From assembly GCA_013822725.1 (NCBI GenBank), contig PNKX01000027.1, positions 1 through 58,480 on the forward strand: a stretch of 58,480 nt of DNA. Direction: 5' to 3'. Positions 31,432-40,363 of the stretch are shown in pieces. The stretch is from Pirellula sp. (GTDB lineage Bacteria > Planctomycetota > Planctomycetia > Pirellulales > Lacipirellulaceae). Each line of letters starts with the position of its first letter. Position 1 is the stretch's first letter. Under the pieces are notes generated by a model. That model was not told where the DNA came from. It did not search any database and saw nothing but the letters and a program-made list of their open reading frames with translations. Position numbers and translations under genes: made by a program.

Positions 31432-32069
31432 GGCTTCGCCTCCTCAGCTGGCGTGGCCCCAGCAGGTTCGGTCGTTTCTACTTTTGCGTCTGCCGCAGCA
31501 GCGGCTTCTGCAGCATCGTCGGCAGACGCTGGCTTCGCCGCATCATCAACGCCTTCCTCAGCGGTTGGAGTCGCATCCTCGTCGCTCGCCTCTTCCGCGG
31601 GAGGATTCGCCCACGGACCATCGAGCTTGAGGACGATGATGTTTGGACCCTTCTTCACCTCGAATTTCAAATCACTTGTTTCGCGACTGCCGTACTTGTC
31701 GGCAATCAACTTCGGCCCTGACGGCGGCGGAGCCCCCTCAGGTGCAGAGTCTTTCGGCGACGGCCCCGTGATCATCGCCGTAACGATATATTCGCCGGCG
31801 GGAATCTCACTGCGGTCAGGGCTACTAACGTCCCCTTGACCAATCCGCAGCGAGTAACTTCCATCCGACGCGATGGTTCCGACGCCAGTTGGTCCGTTCT
31901 CCACGGGCGTGAACGTAACCGAGCCCCCCGGCGCCAGTTCGCCGTCGATCGTGACGGCGCCCTGGACATTGGCGTCGTACTTGGCGCTGGCGCCGCCGCA
32001 ACCGACGAACGCCGCGATGGACGCCAACGTCGCGTAAAGCCGAATGCGAGATTTGAGGGTAGTACTCAT
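31428..32069 (-). CDS. Carboxypeptidase-regulatory-like lipoprotein with acidic/Ala-rich tail, 213 aa
   Basis: Leader with lipobox FVGC, then a beta-sandwich (VQGAVTIDGELAPGGSVTFT, IASDGSYSLRIGQG, AGEYIVTAMI), the same fold as the next gene. The last 70 residues are a low-complexity Ala/Glu/Asp-rich region (EEASDEDATPTAEEG, ADDAAEAAAAADAK). ATG 32069 is selected. It is probably an ancient duplicate of the following gene with which it overlaps by 4 bp, and lies downstream of DUF1559. Confidence 0.83.
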   Translation of the reverse strand: MSTTLKSRIRLYATLASIAAFVGCGGASAKYDANVQGAVTIDGELAPGGSVTFTPVENGPTGVGTIASDGSYSLRIGQGDVSSPDRSEIPAGEYIVTAMITGPSPKDSAPEGAPPPSGPKLIADKYGSRETSDLKFEVKKGPNIIVLKLDGPWANPPAEEASDEDATPTAEEGVDDAAKPASADDAAEAAAAADAKVETTEPAGATPAEEAKP

Positions 32070-32121
32070 GAAACTTTCGGAAGTCAACAGGATCGATTCG
32101 AATTGCTTGCGAACGACGCCT

Positions 32122-33195
32122 CTATTGATTCAACGACGCCGTCTCGCCGCCGTCTCGCGTCGCCAGCGAACGATAGGCAACCGTGTCGATCCCCTCGTTT
32201 ACGAACTGCACCGAACCGTCGCCCATGACGAAGTTCACTCCGCCCGGGTGGACGCTCTTAAAACCGCGCGATTGCATCCACTGCGGACTATTCTTTAACG
32301 CAGCGACGTCGAGTCCCACATGGAAGTAGTTGATGGGGACGCCGCAGGTACCGAAGTCGCCGTCGGCAAAGAAAGCGGCGCCGTGGAAGTCTTGTCCCGT
32401 CACCGTCTCGCCAACCATGAACGTGTTGCTCTGCCCGTCGGTGATCGACTTCAGCGCAATCGGCTTCACCGAAGTGTTTCTGCCGAACAGTCCATTAGTC
32501 TCCGCGGTGTTGTGACTATCGGGGACTGATCCGGTCGTCAGCGGGAAGCCAACTGGCGGCGAGAGGCTGCCCCGCGCTGATCCGTCCGACATGACGGAGT
32601 CTCCGATCACGCCCTTGTAGTTCGTGCTCCCTACCGAAATCCCCTCCCAGTACCAGAAGTCCGTTGACGGCTGAGCCGTATCGTCTGACGAACAAGACAA
32701 GAAGGGATACTGCTTCTCGATGAAGGGACGAATATCAGGCGCCGCCATCCCGGATCCGTTCAATCCGCGTGGAGGGCCGAACTTCAGCTTTCCCTTGGTC
32801 GTCTGCAGGCCGTTCTTGATGCCTTGGTAAACGGCTTGTTGTTCGATGTAGGGCAGAATCTCCACGATCCAGCCTTTACCGCTGATGCCGGGGCCCCCAT
32901 TCGCGGGATCGTTGGTCCCTCCGGGCGGGCCAATCCAATTCCCCTTGATGTCGAAGTCTTCGGCGTCCTTATAAATGCTCGTGGGCAATATACCTTGGTG
33001 TGCGTCGGCATAGTTCAAGCACGACAAGCCAATCTGCTTCATATTATTCCCGCAACTCATCCGTCGCGCCGCCTCGCGTGCCGCCTGCACCGCCGGCAGC
33101 AGGAGCGCTACCAGCACGCCGATGATCGCTATCACCACGAGGAGTTCGACCAGCGTGAATCCGCCACGATGCGATCGATTGAATGAGTTGCCCAT
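32122..33195 (-). CDS. DUF1559 prepilin-like protein, 357 aa
   Basis: The N-terminus RGGFTLVELLVVIAIIGVLV leads into LLPAVQAAREAARRMSCGNN, the same DUF1559 signature as at 15647. The C-terminal part has KSITDGQSNTFMVGETVTG and SVHPGGVNFVMGDGSVQFVN, the canonical ending block of the family. ATG 33195 is selected. It is the minus-strand counterpart of the DUF1559 gene of the left module, and again neighbours a PEP-CTERM gene. Confidence 0.93.
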   Translation of the reverse strand: MGNSFNRSHRGGFTLVELLVVIAIIGVLVALLLPAVQAAREAARRMSCGNNMKQIGLSCLNYADAHQGILPTSIYKDAEDFDIKGNWIGPPGGTNDPANGGPGISGKGWIVEILPYIEQQAVYQGIKNGLQTTKGKLKFGPPRGLNGSGMAAPDIRPFIEKQYPFLSCSSDDTAQPSTDFWYWEGISVGSTNYKGVIGDSVMSDGSARGSLSPPVGFPLTTGSVPDSHNTAETNGLFGRNTSVKPIALKSITDGQSNTFMVGETVTGQDFHGAAFFADGDFGTCGVPINYFHVGLDVAALKNSPQWMQSRGFKSVHPGGVNFVMGDGSVQFVNEGIDTVAYRSLATRDGGETASLNQ

Positions 33196-33337
33196 GAAGA
33201 GCCCTTTCCACAAGAAAAGCCGCGCCGTCTTCTCACGATGAGAGCGGCGACGTCGAACGCTGCAAACTGCTTCGCTGCCCGCCGCGCGTCAGCGGGCAGC
33301 GAAGTCGTCATTTCCCAAACGCTTCTTGGAGGACGCC

Positions 33338-34237
33338 TTACTTCCGGCGACGGATCGCCAGCAAGCTCACGCCCGCTAACGCCGCCAAACCCAGCGACGC
33401 CGGCTCGGGGATCCCACGCAACGTGAAGAACTGATTCCCCGCTAGCGTCGTGAAGTCGATGGCGCCTTCGCCGGTAAAGTTGCCGTTGCCGTCGCCTCCC
33501 AGATTTCCTTGCGGCGCCGCGAGTCCGCCGAGAAATTGGTTCGACCAATAGTCGTGGCCGCCGCCGTTTTGCCCGACCATGACGTTAATCGGCCCACCGA
33601 TGTAACCGAGGTCGCTCAATTCAATCGACAACTCAAGCCCGGTCGTCACCGCCGCCGCCGCCGTTTGATCCGCCGCAGCGGTGCCGCCCAGAACGCCAGC
33701 TATGTTGCTGTTGTCATAGCCGAAGTTGATCGGCGAGCCATTCACGCCCGTCCCCGTCGACCCCGTTCCTACGACGCCGCTCCCCGACAAGATGTCGAAA
33801 TACCCCGACGCCGATTGCGCGCCGAGGTTCGCGAAGTCGACGTCGAACCGGTCATTCCCCGCGTCGTTGCCGCGGCGGACGATCAGGTGGTAGTCAGCAG
33901 TGAAACCGGCGTCGAACGCCAAGCCGTCCATGCGATTGGCGTTGTCATTGCCCGAGCTATCAAAGACGCTTTGCCCGCCCGCCTTCGAGTCGATGAATAT
34001 TTCCAGTTTGTTGAAGTTGGCTTCGAGGTTACCCGTAAGCATGAGATAGAGTCGGCCAGCGTCGATCGTCGCGTAGCCAGCGTCCCACTCGCTCGCGTTG
34101 TCGCCGAACTGCGTCTCAACAGTCTGTACGGCGAGAGCCGCGCCATAGGCGCCATCCTTCGTACCGTCGACCGTGACTTGCGCAGCCACGGGCGCCGCCA
34201 TCACGCCGACCAGGAATAGACCCAAGATTTGCTTCAT
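33338..34237 (-). CDS. PEP-CTERM protein, 299 aa
   Basis: Signal peptide (KQILGLFLVGVMAAPVAAQ), then a beta-sandwich domain: DGTKDGAYGAALAVQTVETQ, GRLYLMLTGNLEANFNKLEI, FIDSKAGGQS, LAFDAGFTADYHLIV, YDNSNIAGVLGG, NGGGHDYWSNQF. C-terminus IPEPASLGLAALAGVSLLA with IRRRK. The start is fixed by GGAGGT before ATG 34237. It is the uninterrupted homologue of the 26001-27431 protein, so a domain-boundary comparison is possible. Confidence 0.9.
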   Translation of the reverse strand: MKQILGLFLVGVMAAPVAAQVTVDGTKDGAYGAALAVQTVETQFGDNASEWDAGYATIDAGRLYLMLTGNLEANFNKLEIFIDSKAGGQSVFDSSGNDNANRMDGLAFDAGFTADYHLIVRRGNDAGNDRFDVDFANLGAQSASGYFDILSGSGVVGTGSTGTGVNGSPINFGYDNSNIAGVLGGTAAADQTAAAAVTTGLELSIELSDLGYIGGPINVMVGQNGGGHDYWSNQFLGGLAAPQGNLGGDGNGNFTGEGAIDFTTLAGNQFFTLRGIPEPASLGLAALAGVSLLAIRRRK

Positions 34238-34366
34238 GATGCTACCTCCGGGAGAGGTCCCCCAAAAAAGGAATAGTCGTGGGCCGCGCCAACGCACGAG
34301 GCGTCGACCCGGCCATTCTCCGAACAACTGACGTTCATACAGAAAAGTAATTGCCGCCGGACGACG

Positions 34367-36166
34367 CTACTGCCCGCCGCTGGCTACAAGCCAGAAACGA
34401 TTGAGCCGTCCTGTTTCCACGCTCCCGGCCGTTGGCCGCGAGTCGATTCCATTGAGATGAGCGATCGGCTGTCGCAGCCGACCCTGATTATTGCCCCACC
34501 GACCAGTTACTGCGAGGAAATGGGTTCCCACGCGGAGTTCGTCGACTTCATGGACTTTGCTGCCATCGAAATTGGCTAAGCTAATGCGATCAAAAGCGAA
34601 GTTGCCGCGCAGCACGGCGTCGGGTTTGCACTCTTTCTCGTCCCGCAGCGACGCCGGGTTGCGGTAGATCTCCAGCGTGTCACGGTTGCCGACGCCAAAC
34701 GCTACTTTAACTACGAAGAAGTTCGGTTCACTGGATTCAACGCCCAACGAAGGAAGATTCTTCGCCCCGTAGACGTTCACGTTCGAGGTGGCGCCATACC
34801 CGGCCCCATCCGCCCCGTTGCCGATGCATAAAACGCGGTTGCCGTTGCCGTCGCCGCGGTGCAGTTCTAGGCCGTAAAACCCGTCGTTTACCTGCGAAAC
34901 TCGCTGCACGAAGCTCAAATAAACGTTCTTGCCGTCGCGTCCGACGAGGCGAACTTCATCCTGGTTCTCCACCAATCCTTCGGCGTCGAACACGCCGCCG
35001 ACCGAGGTCGCCAATTGCCGGCGAATTCGATTGCGATTGCCGATGAGGATCGCACGATTGCCGACCGGCACGATCCCTTGCACGGCCAAGCTTCCCGGCG
35101 TGACGCGATTGGAATCAGGCCCCGCATCTTCGTCGTCGGCCGACGTGGTAAACCACGGCCCCGCCCACCCAAAGCCGCCGTTCTGGGCTTCGAGCGGCCC
35201 TTCGGGATAGCGAAACGCCTCATCAGCGAGGAGGCCGTCATGCGGACCGACGCTAGGCGAGATGTTACGAACGAAACCGGCGTCGTTCGCGGGGAACTCG
35301 ACCACCGTCGTTGAGAGGGGACTGATCCGCGCGGCCTCGGCAGCGTTCAATTCCAACCGCCGCGTGGCCCGCCCCTGATTGTCGAGGACGTCGGCTTTCA
35401 CCAAACCATTGAAGACATGTACCTCCGCAGCGCCCGACTCCTGCGCAACGAGCCCGAATTCGGTCCCGACGTCAAACACGTCGAGCGAAGTCGTATGCAC
35501 ATGAAAGCCTTCCGCCCGCTGCGGCACGACGGCGGCGAGGCGTCCCGCGAGGAGCGCGACTTTGTTCGAACTATCGACGTTGAATGACGCCGGCCCTTCG
35601 AGCAGCAACGTGGCCCCGTCATCGAAGGTAATCTCGGCGAGCCCTTCCGCGAGCTCGATACGCTGCCCCGGAAAGAGTGACGAGCCGTAACCGACCGGTT
35701 CGTGAGAATCGCCCCAAATACAGTTATGCGTCCCCGTAATCCGCGCGACCGCTTCCGCCTCGGGGACGGCAAGTTGCTCAGCGGCTGTCGGCGTTTGCTC
35801 GGCAATCTGTCGATCGGTCCAGCGGGCCGTGACCCAACCGGAGAACGCCGCCACGCCAATCATCGCTGCAGCGAGACCGTACCAAGATCGTCCCCGACGA
35901 CGGCTTGCCGCAGTAGATTCCGCCGCATGCAAATCAAGCTGGCTCGCCAATTCCGCGTGGTTCGTCGCTGCGTCGTCGGTATGGAGCGATCCCCCCTCCG
36001 CATAGAGACAAGCATGCGTCCACATATAATTGGTGTAGACTCGCCGCGCCTGCGCGTCGCTGGCCAGCATCTCGTCCAACTCGCGCCCTTCGACCTCGTC
36101 GATCGTCCCGTTGCAGAGATTGCCAATGGCGTCGAGCAATCGCTCGGTGGTCCATCGTCCGTTCAT
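34367..36166 (-). CDS. FecR-like regulator with LamG-like C-terminal domain, 599 aa
   Basis: The N-terminal ~80 residues (LLDAIGNLCNGTIDEVEGRE, LDEMLASDAQARRVYTNYMW) resemble planctomycete anti-sigma regions. A membrane segment follows (SWYGLAAAMIGVAAFSGWV). Then come a FecR domain (GATLLLEGPASFNVDSSNKV, ALLAGRLAAVVPQRAEGFHV, DVFDVGTEFGL) and a C-terminal LamG/concanavalin-like region (from about 310, YPEGPLEAQNGGFGWAGPWF). The ATG overlaps the sigma-factor stop by 4 bp. It probably senses a periplasmic signal and controls the cognate sigma factor. Confidence 0.85.
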   Translation of the reverse strand: MNGRWTTERLLDAIGNLCNGTIDEVEGRELDEMLASDAQARRVYTNYMWTHACLYAEGGSLHTDDAATNHAELASQLDLHAAESTAASRRRGRSWYGLAAAMIGVAAFSGWVTARWTDRQIAEQTPTAAEQLAVPEAEAVARITGTHNCIWGDSHEPVGYGSSLFPGQRIELAEGLAEITFDDGATLLLEGPASFNVDSSNKVALLAGRLAAVVPQRAEGFHVHTTSLDVFDVGTEFGLVAQESGAAEVHVFNGLVKADVLDNQGRATRRLELNAAEAARISPLSTTVVEFPANDAGFVRNISPSVGPHDGLLADEAFRYPEGPLEAQNGGFGWAGPWFTTSADDEDAGPDSNRVTPGSLAVQGIVPVGNRAILIGNRNRIRRQLATSVGGVFDAEGLVENQDEVRLVGRDGKNVYLSFVQRVSQVNDGFYGLELHRGDGNGNRVLCIGNGADGAGYGATSNVNVYGAKNLPSLGVESSEPNFFVVKVAFGVGNRDTLEIYRNPASLRDEKECKPDAVLRGNFAFDRISLANFDGSKVHEVDELRVGTHFLAVTGRWGNNQGRLRQPIAHLNGIDSRPTAGSVETGRLNRFWLVASGGQ

Positions 36167-36735
36167 ATCACGCCCTCCGCTGAAAGTCGCCGATCAATGC
36201 ACTGATGCAATGAACGGCGGATGCGGTTCAGGGCTTTGTAAACGGTATTCACCGGTCGGCCAAGCTTTTCAGCAATCGTTTTGAAGCTCGACTCAGCGTC
36301 GCCGTAGCACTGCTGAACGAGCTGCCGGTCATTCGCCTGCAGCTTGCCGAGACATTGCCGCAGGGCATCGCGGCGGAAATCGAACAAGTCGGCTCCCCGC
36401 GCGGCGTCAGCGGCCAACTTCTCGCAGGTGACGTCGCTCAGTTGGAAACCCCCGCGCTTCGACTCTCGCCGAAACTTGCGGACCTGATTGTGTGCGATCA
36501 CGCTCACCCACTTCACAAAGTCAGTTCCCAGATCGAACTGATCCGACATCCGCCAGACCGTCACGCAAACCTCTTGAAACACCTCTTCGGCGTGGGCGGG
36601 GTTCGCCAGCAGCGTCACCAAATAGGAGAAGAGCCAGCGATCGTACTTGGCGAACAGTCGTGCAAACGCATCGCGGCGCTGGTCGGCCGCGGCTGAATCG
36701 CCGCTATTCGGGATGATGGGAAGGTCGTCCGCCAC
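36163..36735 (-). CDS. ECF-type RNA polymerase sigma factor, 190 aa
   Basis: Sigma region 2: FARLFAKYDRWLFSYLVTLL, NPAHAEEVFQEVCVTVWRM, FVKWVSVIAHNQVRKFRR. Region 4: LGKLQANDRQLVQQCYGDAE, SFKTIAEKLGRPVNTVYKAL, NRIRRSLHQCIDRRL. This matches the sigma-70 subfamily common in Rhodopirellula and Verrucomicrobium. First gene of a minus-strand run that includes the FecR-like protein, PEP-CTERM proteins and amylases, so it may direct transcription of its own locus. Confidence 0.93.
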   Translation of the reverse strand: MADDLPIIPNSGDSAAADQRRDAFARLFAKYDRWLFSYLVTLLANPAHAEEVFQEVCVTVWRMSDQFDLGTDFVKWVSVIAHNQVRKFRRESKRGGFQLSDVTCEKLAADAARGADLFDFRRDALRQCLGKLQANDRQLVQQCYGDAESSFKTIAEKLGRPVNTVYKALNRIRRSLHQCIDRRLSAEGVI

Positions 36736-37069
36736 GATTGCCGCCGTGAACGCGGTGAGAAGTGAGGAGCGCTAACTTCAAGTAAGGCGCGCCGTTGTCG
36801 GAACTGGTATCGAAAAATCTCAAAAACTTTTGTGCGAGCTCGTGAAAGAATGGCTGTGCGCAGCCGCAACTCGTTTAAGAAAAAGGGCTTAGGTTCGATG
36901 CAACTGCCGATTTGCTGGGACGCAGAAAACGTGACATTTTTCGGCGTCTCCCGCCGACTCGCGAACAAGTCTTGGCGAGTAATTGACAGCAAACAACGAA
37001 ACTGACTACCGTAACGTGCCGGTGAATGCATGCACTTTATAGCCTCCAAGGTTCTCGGGAGACGGTAGC
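36736..37069. promoter_or_regulatory. Divergent intergenic region
   Basis: No gene is seen. The region separates the sigma-factor gene (leftward) from the oxidoreductase gene (rightward) and should hold both promoters. It is AT-richer than its surroundings. I cannot assign promoter elements with confidence. Confidence 0.4.
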
Positions 37070-38074
37070 TTGAAACTTTTCGCACTTATGGCGGCATTGG
37101 TTCTGTCCGCGGATTTATCCCTCAGCACCGGCGCGGAGCCCCTACGAGCCGGCATCGTGGGCTGCGACACTTCCCATGTAATTGCATTCACTAAGCTCAT
37201 CAACGCCTCAGACGCGACCGGCCCGCGGGCCAACGTGGAAGTCGTCGTCGCCTACCCTGGAGGCAGCCCCGATCTCCCCACCAGCGCCGATCGCGTTGGT
37301 CCCTACACGGAAGAACTCCGTGGCATGGGGATCGAAATCGTCGACTCCATCCCAGCGCTGCTGGAGAAATGCGACGTCGTGCTGCTCGAAAGCGTCGACG
37401 GCCGCCCCCATCTCAGTCAATTCGAGCAACTCGCCGTCGGCAAGCCTGTGTTCATTGACAAGCCGGCCGCCGCTAACCTCGCGGACGTGATCGCCATCTT
37501 TCGGCTTGCCGAGAAGACCAAAACCCCCTGCTTCTCCTCGTCCGGTTTGCGTTATTGCAGCGCCGTGACAAAGCTTGCCGCCGACCCGGCGATCGGCGAC
37601 ATCACGGGCTGCAGCGTGGCAAGTCCCTTCGAAACCGAGCCGCACCACATCGACCTCGCTTGGTACGGCGTTCACGGCGTCGAGGCGATCTATGCTTTGA
37701 TGAGTCCCGGTTGTGAAGCGGTTAGCCGCGTCAACTCCTCAACGGCGACGCTTGTCACAGGCCGTTGGGCCGATGGTCGCATTGCCGCGTGGCGCGGCCT
37801 GAAAGACTACGGCGATTACGCCTTCACCGCGTTCGGTGCGAAGGGCATGGCATTCGACCGCGGTTTCTCCGGTTATGAACCGCTCGTAGACGAAATTTGC
37901 ACCTTCTTCACCACCCGCAACCCTCCCGTGCCCGCGGCGGAAACCATCGAGATGTTCGCCTTTATGGAGGCGGCCGACGAAAGCCTCCGCCGCGACAGCG
38001 CCCTGGTCAGCACCAAAGAAATGATCACTCGCGCCGAGCAGCAACTTGCCGACAAAGGCCAGAAGAAGGACTAA
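37070..38074 (+). CDS. Gfo/Idh/MocA family oxidoreductase, exported form, 334 aa
   Basis: The start is a TTG (37070) with GGGAG upstream; an ATG at 37088 is an alternative. The N-terminus is a hydrophobic leader (ALMAALVLSADLSLSTGAE) and is followed by a degenerate Rossmann core (LRAGIVGCDTSHVIAFTK) and VFIDKPAAANLADVIAI, the EKP motif changed to DKP. The family blocks DLAWYGVHGVEAIYAL and YEPLVDEICTFF fit the domain. It is likely periplasmic or membrane-linked, and the NAD(P) site looks weak, so it may not be a classical dehydrogenase. Confidence 0.82.
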   Translation: MKLFALMAALVLSADLSLSTGAEPLRAGIVGCDTSHVIAFTKLINASDATGPRANVEVVVAYPGGSPDLPTSADRVGPYTEELRGMGIEIVDSIPALLEKCDVVLLESVDGRPHLSQFEQLAVGKPVFIDKPAAANLADVIAIFRLAEKTKTPCFSSSGLRYCSAVTKLAADPAIGDITGCSVASPFETEPHHIDLAWYGVHGVEAIYALMSPGCEAVSRVNSSTATLVTGRWADGRIAAWRGLKDYGDYAFTAFGAKGMAFDRGFSGYEPLVDEICTFFTTRNPPVPAAETIEMFAFMEAADESLRRDSALVSTKEMITRAEQQLADKGQKKD

Positions 38075-38130
38075 GCGCCATTCGGCCCTCGCGAACGTTT
38101 GCCCATCAACTCCACGGAAGCAACCAGATC

Positions 38131-39408
38131 ATGTCGACGCTCAATCGCCGTCACTTTGTCGTCGCCTCCACCGCCGCACTCGCCGCCTCGACGCTTGCTC
38201 GCGGCCGCGCACGAGCTGCGGACGCTAACAGCGAAGTTGTCCTGGCCCTGATGGGAGCCAACAATCGTGGATCGGACTTGGCCGGACAATTCGCCAAGCA
38301 AGCCGGTTGCCGCATCGCCTACGTTTGCGACCCCGACGAGCGCGCCATCGAGAAAGGCATTGCCGCCGCGACGTCGCAAGGGGCCGCGAAGCCACAAGGC
38401 ATTCGCGACTTCCGTCAAGCTCTCGACGACCCGGCGGTCGACGCCTTGATCTGCGCCGCCCCGAATCATTGGCACGCTCCCGCGACGATCTTGGCTTGCG
38501 CCGCCGGGAAGCATGTCTATGTCGAGAAGCCCTGCAGCCACTCTGCTGAGGAAGGCGAACTGATGATCGCGGCCGCCAAGCAGGCAAACCGCGTCGTGCA
38601 GGTTGGCACGCAGCGCCGCAGCGGTCCCCTCTACGGAGAGGCGATCCAGAGAGTGCGAGAAGGAGCGATCGGCGAACCGCTTCACGCCAAGTCTTGGTAC
38701 CACACGCCACGCCCCACGATCGGCGTCGGCAAAGAGACGCCGCCGCCCGCCTGGCTCGACTATTCGCTTTGGCAGGGTCCGGCTCCCGAGCGCCCCTTCC
38801 GTGACAACACGATCCATTACAACTGGCACTTTTTCTGGAACTGGGGCGACGGCGAAATCGGCAACAACGGCGTCCACTCGATCGACATCTGTCGCTGGGC
38901 GCTCGGAGTCGATTTCCCGACGCGCGTGACCTTTGCCGGCGCTCGCATGCGTTACGACGATGACCAAGAAACTCCCGACACCGCCAACGCAGTCTTCGAA
39001 TGCGGCGACAAGATGATCGTCTGGGAGCAGATTTGTTGGCTGCGGCCATCGGAAAGCGCCAACATCTTCGGCATCGAGATCCGTGGCACGGAAGGAATCC
39101 TGCGAATGAACGATGAAGGCGCCACGATCCTCGACGAGGAGCGTAAAGTGACCGCCGACTTCAAAGGCGGCCGCGGCGATGCGGAACACCTGCGCGACTT
39201 CCTCGACGCGATCCGCGATGGCCACCGCACCAAAGCCAACATTGAAGAGGGGCATAAAAGCGCTCTCTTCTGCCATCTCGGGAACATTGCCTACCGCACC
39301 GCCCAATCAGTAGTGACTGATCCCGCCAACGGCCACATCATCGACAACCCCGCGGCGGAGAAGCTCTGGGCCAAGGAATACCGTCCCGGCTGGGAACCCG
39401 CCGTCTGA
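38131..39408 (+). CDS. Gfo/Idh/MocA family oxidoreductase with Tat leader, 425 aa
   Basis: The leader NRRHFVVASTAALAASTLA is a twin-arginine signal, so the protein folds with its cofactor before export. The domain has LALMGANNRGSDLAGQFAK, YVEKPCSHSAEEGELMI, QVGTQRRSGPLYGEAIQRV and NWHFFWNWGDGEIGNNGVHS. ATG 38131 follows GGAAG. This planctomycete-expanded subfamily is periplasmic and usually tied to glycan breakdown. Confidence 0.93.
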   Translation: MSTLNRRHFVVASTAALAASTLARGRARAADANSEVVLALMGANNRGSDLAGQFAKQAGCRIAYVCDPDERAIEKGIAAATSQGAAKPQGIRDFRQALDDPAVDALICAAPNHWHAPATILACAAGKHVYVEKPCSHSAEEGELMIAAAKQANRVVQVGTQRRSGPLYGEAIQRVREGAIGEPLHAKSWYHTPRPTIGVGKETPPPAWLDYSLWQGPAPERPFRDNTIHYNWHFFWNWGDGEIGNNGVHSIDICRWALGVDFPTRVTFAGARMRYDDDQETPDTANAVFECGDKMIVWEQICWLRPSESANIFGIEIRGTEGILRMNDEGATILDEERKVTADFKGGRGDAEHLRDFLDAIRDGHRTKANIEEGHKSALFCHLGNIAYRTAQSVVTDPANGHIIDNPAAEKLWAKEYRPGWEPAV

Positions 39409-39540
39409 TTGATTCCGCCGGGCGACGATCGCCTGACTGGAAAGTGCTTTACCGGGCATTCGCCACCGAATGCACCGATTTTGCGATGCTCCTTGGCGAT
39501 TCTTGCTTGACTCAGGCCAACCAAACGACCAGACTGGCAA

Positions 39541-39567
39541 AAGTGAATTCATTTACCCTATTCACTT
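39541..39567. promoter_or_regulatory. Inverted-repeat operator candidate upstream of the GntR gene
   Basis: AAGTGAAT (39541-39548) and ATTCACTT (39560-39567) form a perfect 8-bp inverted repeat with an 11-bp spacer, 18 bp before the ATG of the GntR-family gene. The position suggests autoregulation. Confidence 0.6.
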
Positions 39568-39585
39568 ACGCCGTTGTGGCAACTC

Positions 39586-40290
39586 ATGCCTAAAGCCAAA
39601 CTCCAGTCCGCCGACGTCGAACCGCTAGACCTGAGCCTTCCCGAAGACGAAGCTCAGCAATCTCGCGTCGAAGACGTCTACCACGAGATTCTCGCCCGCA
39701 TTGTTCGCGGCGAACTTCCTGGCGGCAGTGAACTTAAGTCGACGCAGCTCGCCAATGCCCTCGGCGTCAGTCGCACGCCGGTGGTTCAGGCTCTCTCGCG
39801 CCTGATCGCCGACGGCATCGTGACGCAGCGGATGAACATGCGGGCGATGGTCCGGCCCGGCGCCGAGAATTGGCTTGTCGAGATCCATGAGCTCCGGCTG
39901 TTGCTGGAACCGGCCGCCGCCGCGCGCGCCGCTCAGCATATGCCGGACGAGGCGATTCAAAAGCTCCAGCGCCAAGCCGATGCCGTCGATCCGCAAAACA
40001 ACGACGACTGGCCGCGACTGGCCCGCGACTTCGACTTCGCTCTCCACTTGGCGATCTCCGATCACGCGGCTAACCAACCGCTTCGCGGCGCCATCAACAA
40101 GTGTTGGCAATATAAACAACTCTCCTACGAGCTCGGCCCCGAGCGAACCGAGGCAATCCTGCGCGGTTTTCGCGAGCATCGCATCATCCTCGCCGCGCTT
40201 GCCGCGCGCGATGCAGCGACCGCGTCCGCAGCGATGGAACTCCATTTGCGACTCGCTTCGTCCTACCGTCCTGAGGGACGGGTCGTGTAG
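39586..40290 (+). CDS. GntR family transcriptional regulator (FadR/FCD subfamily), 234 aa
   Basis: Winged helix at about residues 28-95 (DVYHEILARIVRGELPGGSE, LKSTQLANALGVSRTPVVQA, LSRLIADGIVTQRM), then an all-helical FCD-type ligand domain (EIHELRLLLEPAAAARAAQH, ARDFDFALHLAISDHAANQP, EHRIILAALAARDAATASAA). The Asp/His pattern needed for the FCD metal site is present in part. ATG 39586 is chosen over a TTG 12 bases upstream. It probably controls the sugar-acid or oxidoreductase genes downstream. Confidence 0.9.
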   Translation: MPKAKLQSADVEPLDLSLPEDEAQQSRVEDVYHEILARIVRGELPGGSELKSTQLANALGVSRTPVVQALSRLIADGIVTQRMNMRAMVRPGAENWLVEIHELRLLLEPAAAARAAQHMPDEAIQKLQRQADAVDPQNNDDWPRLARDFDFALHLAISDHAANQPLRGAINKCWQYKQLSYELGPERTEAILRGFREHRIILAALAARDAATASAAMELHLRLASSYRPEGRVV

Positions 40291-40363
40291 CCCTTGGCGT
40301 TCGTTATGCACGTTTCTCCAACGACATTACACATCACTTCGAACTCGCAGAAATCATTCCATC

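Noticed and set aside
38071..39306. A 411-aa frame antisense to the Tat-exported oxidoreductase
   Set aside because: It mirrors a clear Gfo/Idh/MocA gene. High GC makes long antisense frames common in this genome.
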